Assembly (NCBI GenBank): GCA_934525595.1 | Contig: CAKSZJ010000002.1 | Location: forward strand, 1 to 64,000 | Reading direction: 5' to 3' | DNA length: 64,000 nt | DNA from: an uncultured Chiayiivirga sp. | Lineage (GTDB): Bacteria > Pseudomonadota > Gammaproteobacteria > Xanthomonadales > Xanthomonadaceae | Part shown: positions 62,985-64,000 of the stretch, in pieces | How the letters are laid out: every line of letters begins with the position of its first letter | Position numbering within the stretch: position 1 is the stretch's first letter | Program-made: the position numbers and the translations under genes | The notes under the pieces: generated by a model | Database searches by the model: none | What the model was told of the DNA's origin: nothing | The model's input: only the letters and a program-made list of their open reading frames with translations

Positions 62985-64000
62985 ATGAAACGCCCGATCC
63001 TCCACCTCGCCATAACCGTGCTGCTGGGCTGCAGCCTGGGCTGCAACGCGCAGCCGGGTTTGCAGCGCCATGCCATCCTGGATTCCAGCGGCTTCGAGCA
63101 GCCGATGACCGCGTTTACCGTCGAAGTTCCCGCCGGCTGGCAGACCCGCGGCGGGGTCTTCTGGGACGCGGCGAACCCCTGTCAGGACGTCGTGCCCTCG
63201 GTGCACTGGCAGGCGCGCTCGCCCGATGGCAGCGGCGCCTTCGAGATCCTGCCGCGCTGGAGCTCGGAAATGCCCGATCCGTCGCTGGGGCTGCCGATGT
63301 CCAACTGTCCGCAGGCACCGATCGCCAACGTGCGCGGCTACCTCGAAGCCATCGCCCGGGCGCGCCATCCCGACGGGCAGATACTCGACTACCGCGACCG
63401 CCCCGATCTGCTCGAAAAGCTGCGCGCACCGAACTTCCCCGGCGTGCCCGGTTCGCCGCTGCAGATGCGCTCCCGCACCGAGGCCGGCGAGCTGCTGGTC
63501 GCGTGGAACGAAAACGGCCGCGCGATGCGCGAGGCGATCGCCGCCAACGGCATCGTCACCGAAAGCCTGTTGAACATGCCCATGACGGGCCCTTCGCGCA
63601 GCGTGAAGGTCTCGATCGCGAGCGCGGCAGCGATGCGTGCACCCGATGGCCAGCTCGACTTCAACCTTTTCGCGCGCCTCTGCTATTCGGTGCAGGTCGA
63701 TCCGGGCTGGCAGGCCCGCATGCAGCAGCACGATCACGCGATGGCCGCCATTGCCACCCGGGGCGCGGTCAAGGCCGGCCGCATACGCGCCGCCGCGAAC
63801 GCCGAGATCGCGGCCAACTCCCAACGCGCCTGGCAGGAGCAGCAGGCGGCCAACGACCGCAGCCATGCCAGCTACATCGACGCGCTGCGCGGTGTGCAGA
63901 ACTACCGCGATCCCGACACCAGCAGCGGCACGGTCGAACTGAGCAACCAGTACCAGAACACCTGGCGCCTGCAGGACGGCTCGTATCTGCAGACCAACAG
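62985..64000 (+). CDS. Secreted (probable lipo-)protein, cut by right edge
   Basis: The frame is open from ATG at 62985 to the right edge (338 complete codons). The N-terminus (ILHLAITVLLGCSLGCNA) is a signal peptide with two possible lipobox cysteines. The middle has strands rich in Trp and Pro (VEVPAGWQTRGGVFWD), and a charged helical part of about 255-305 with many Ala, Arg and Gln follows. The last part (NYRDPDTSSGTVELSNQY) is common to several exported proteins of unknown role. No named family is recognised. It follows the CXXCW-type gene by six bases and probably works with it in the envelope. Confidence 0.75.
   Translation, partial: MKRPILHLAITVLLGCSLGCNAQPGLQRHAILDSSGFEQPMTAFTVEVPAGWQTRGGVFWDAANPCQDVVPSVHWQARSPDGSGAFEILPRWSSEMPDPSLGLPMSNCPQAPIANVRGYLEAIARARHPDGQILDYRDRPDLLEKLRAPNFPGVPGSPLQMRSRTEAGELLVAWNENGRAMREAIAANGIVTESLLNMPMTGPSRSVKVSIASAAAMRAPDGQLDFNLFARLCYSVQVDPGWQARMQQHDHAMAAIATRGAVKAGRIRAAANAEIAANSQRAWQEQQAANDRSHASYIDALRGVQNYRDPDTSSGTVELSNQYQNTWRLQDGSYLQTN

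Overview
This window looks like chromosome of a high-GC gammaproteobacterium of the Lysobacterales (Xanthomonadales) type. The reasons are the lexA-recA-recX order, a LexA box of the TTAG-N6-TACTA form used by Xanthomonas and Xylella, gyrA beside mtnA, a single-chain cobalamin MetH, and the standard gamma gene sets hfq-hflX-hflK-hflC-DUF2065 and nnrD-tsaE-amiB. No species can be named from the sequence alone. No rRNA, tRNA, CRISPR array, transposase or prophage gene was seen.

Layout. 1-1.4 kb is an AT-richer accessory edge with a palindromic repeat, one small membrane protein and one small soluble protein. 1.5-8.5 kb holds an M14 peptidase, an ArsR-methyltransferase fusion ahead of metH, and a secreted protein with a cysteine-rich tail. 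8.7-17.8 kb is core metabolism and envelope genes (gyrA, mtnA, dapB, a double-FHA protein, a polyhydroxyalkanoate-system protein, a patatin, DUF808, an amidase lipoprotein). 17.8-26.5 kb is an electron-transfer and metal block: a P1B-5-type ATPase with a hemerythrin tail, then an operon for a decaheme cytochrome, an MtrB/PioB outer-membrane barrel and a diheme cytochrome, a divergent LysR regulator, and azurin. 26.6-35.1 kb is housekeeping (hflC, hflK, hflX, hfq, a cold-shock gene with an attenuator-like leader, serS, crcB, rarA).

35.1-44.3 kb is a compact sulfide / reactive-sulfur island. Two divergent operons share one short promoter-operator region. Leftward: sulfide:quinone oxidoreductase, a DUF2892 membrane protein, an RND adaptor and pump, a DUF3365 haem protein, thioredoxin 2 and an OsmC-type peroxidase. 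Rightward: rhodanese, a BigR/SqrR-type ArsR repressor with the two sensing cysteines, a second rhodanese and an AhpD-like protein. The coupling of sulfide oxidation, sulfur-transfer enzymes and thiol peroxidases to an RND pump, under a persulfide sensor, is the strongest candidate for a poorly described system here.

44.4-58.3 kb carries a thioester alpha-2-macroglobulin lipoprotein, a degenerate P-loop protein, amiB, tsaE, nnrD, purA, recX, recA and lexA. 58.5-64 kb carries a DUF1800/DUF1501 pair behind a CRP/Clp-like site, a CXXCW-type rhodanese-like secreted protein, and a lipoprotein cut by the right edge. Very long open frames antisense to metH, gyrA, mtrB and the macroglobulin are high-GC shadows and were not annotated.
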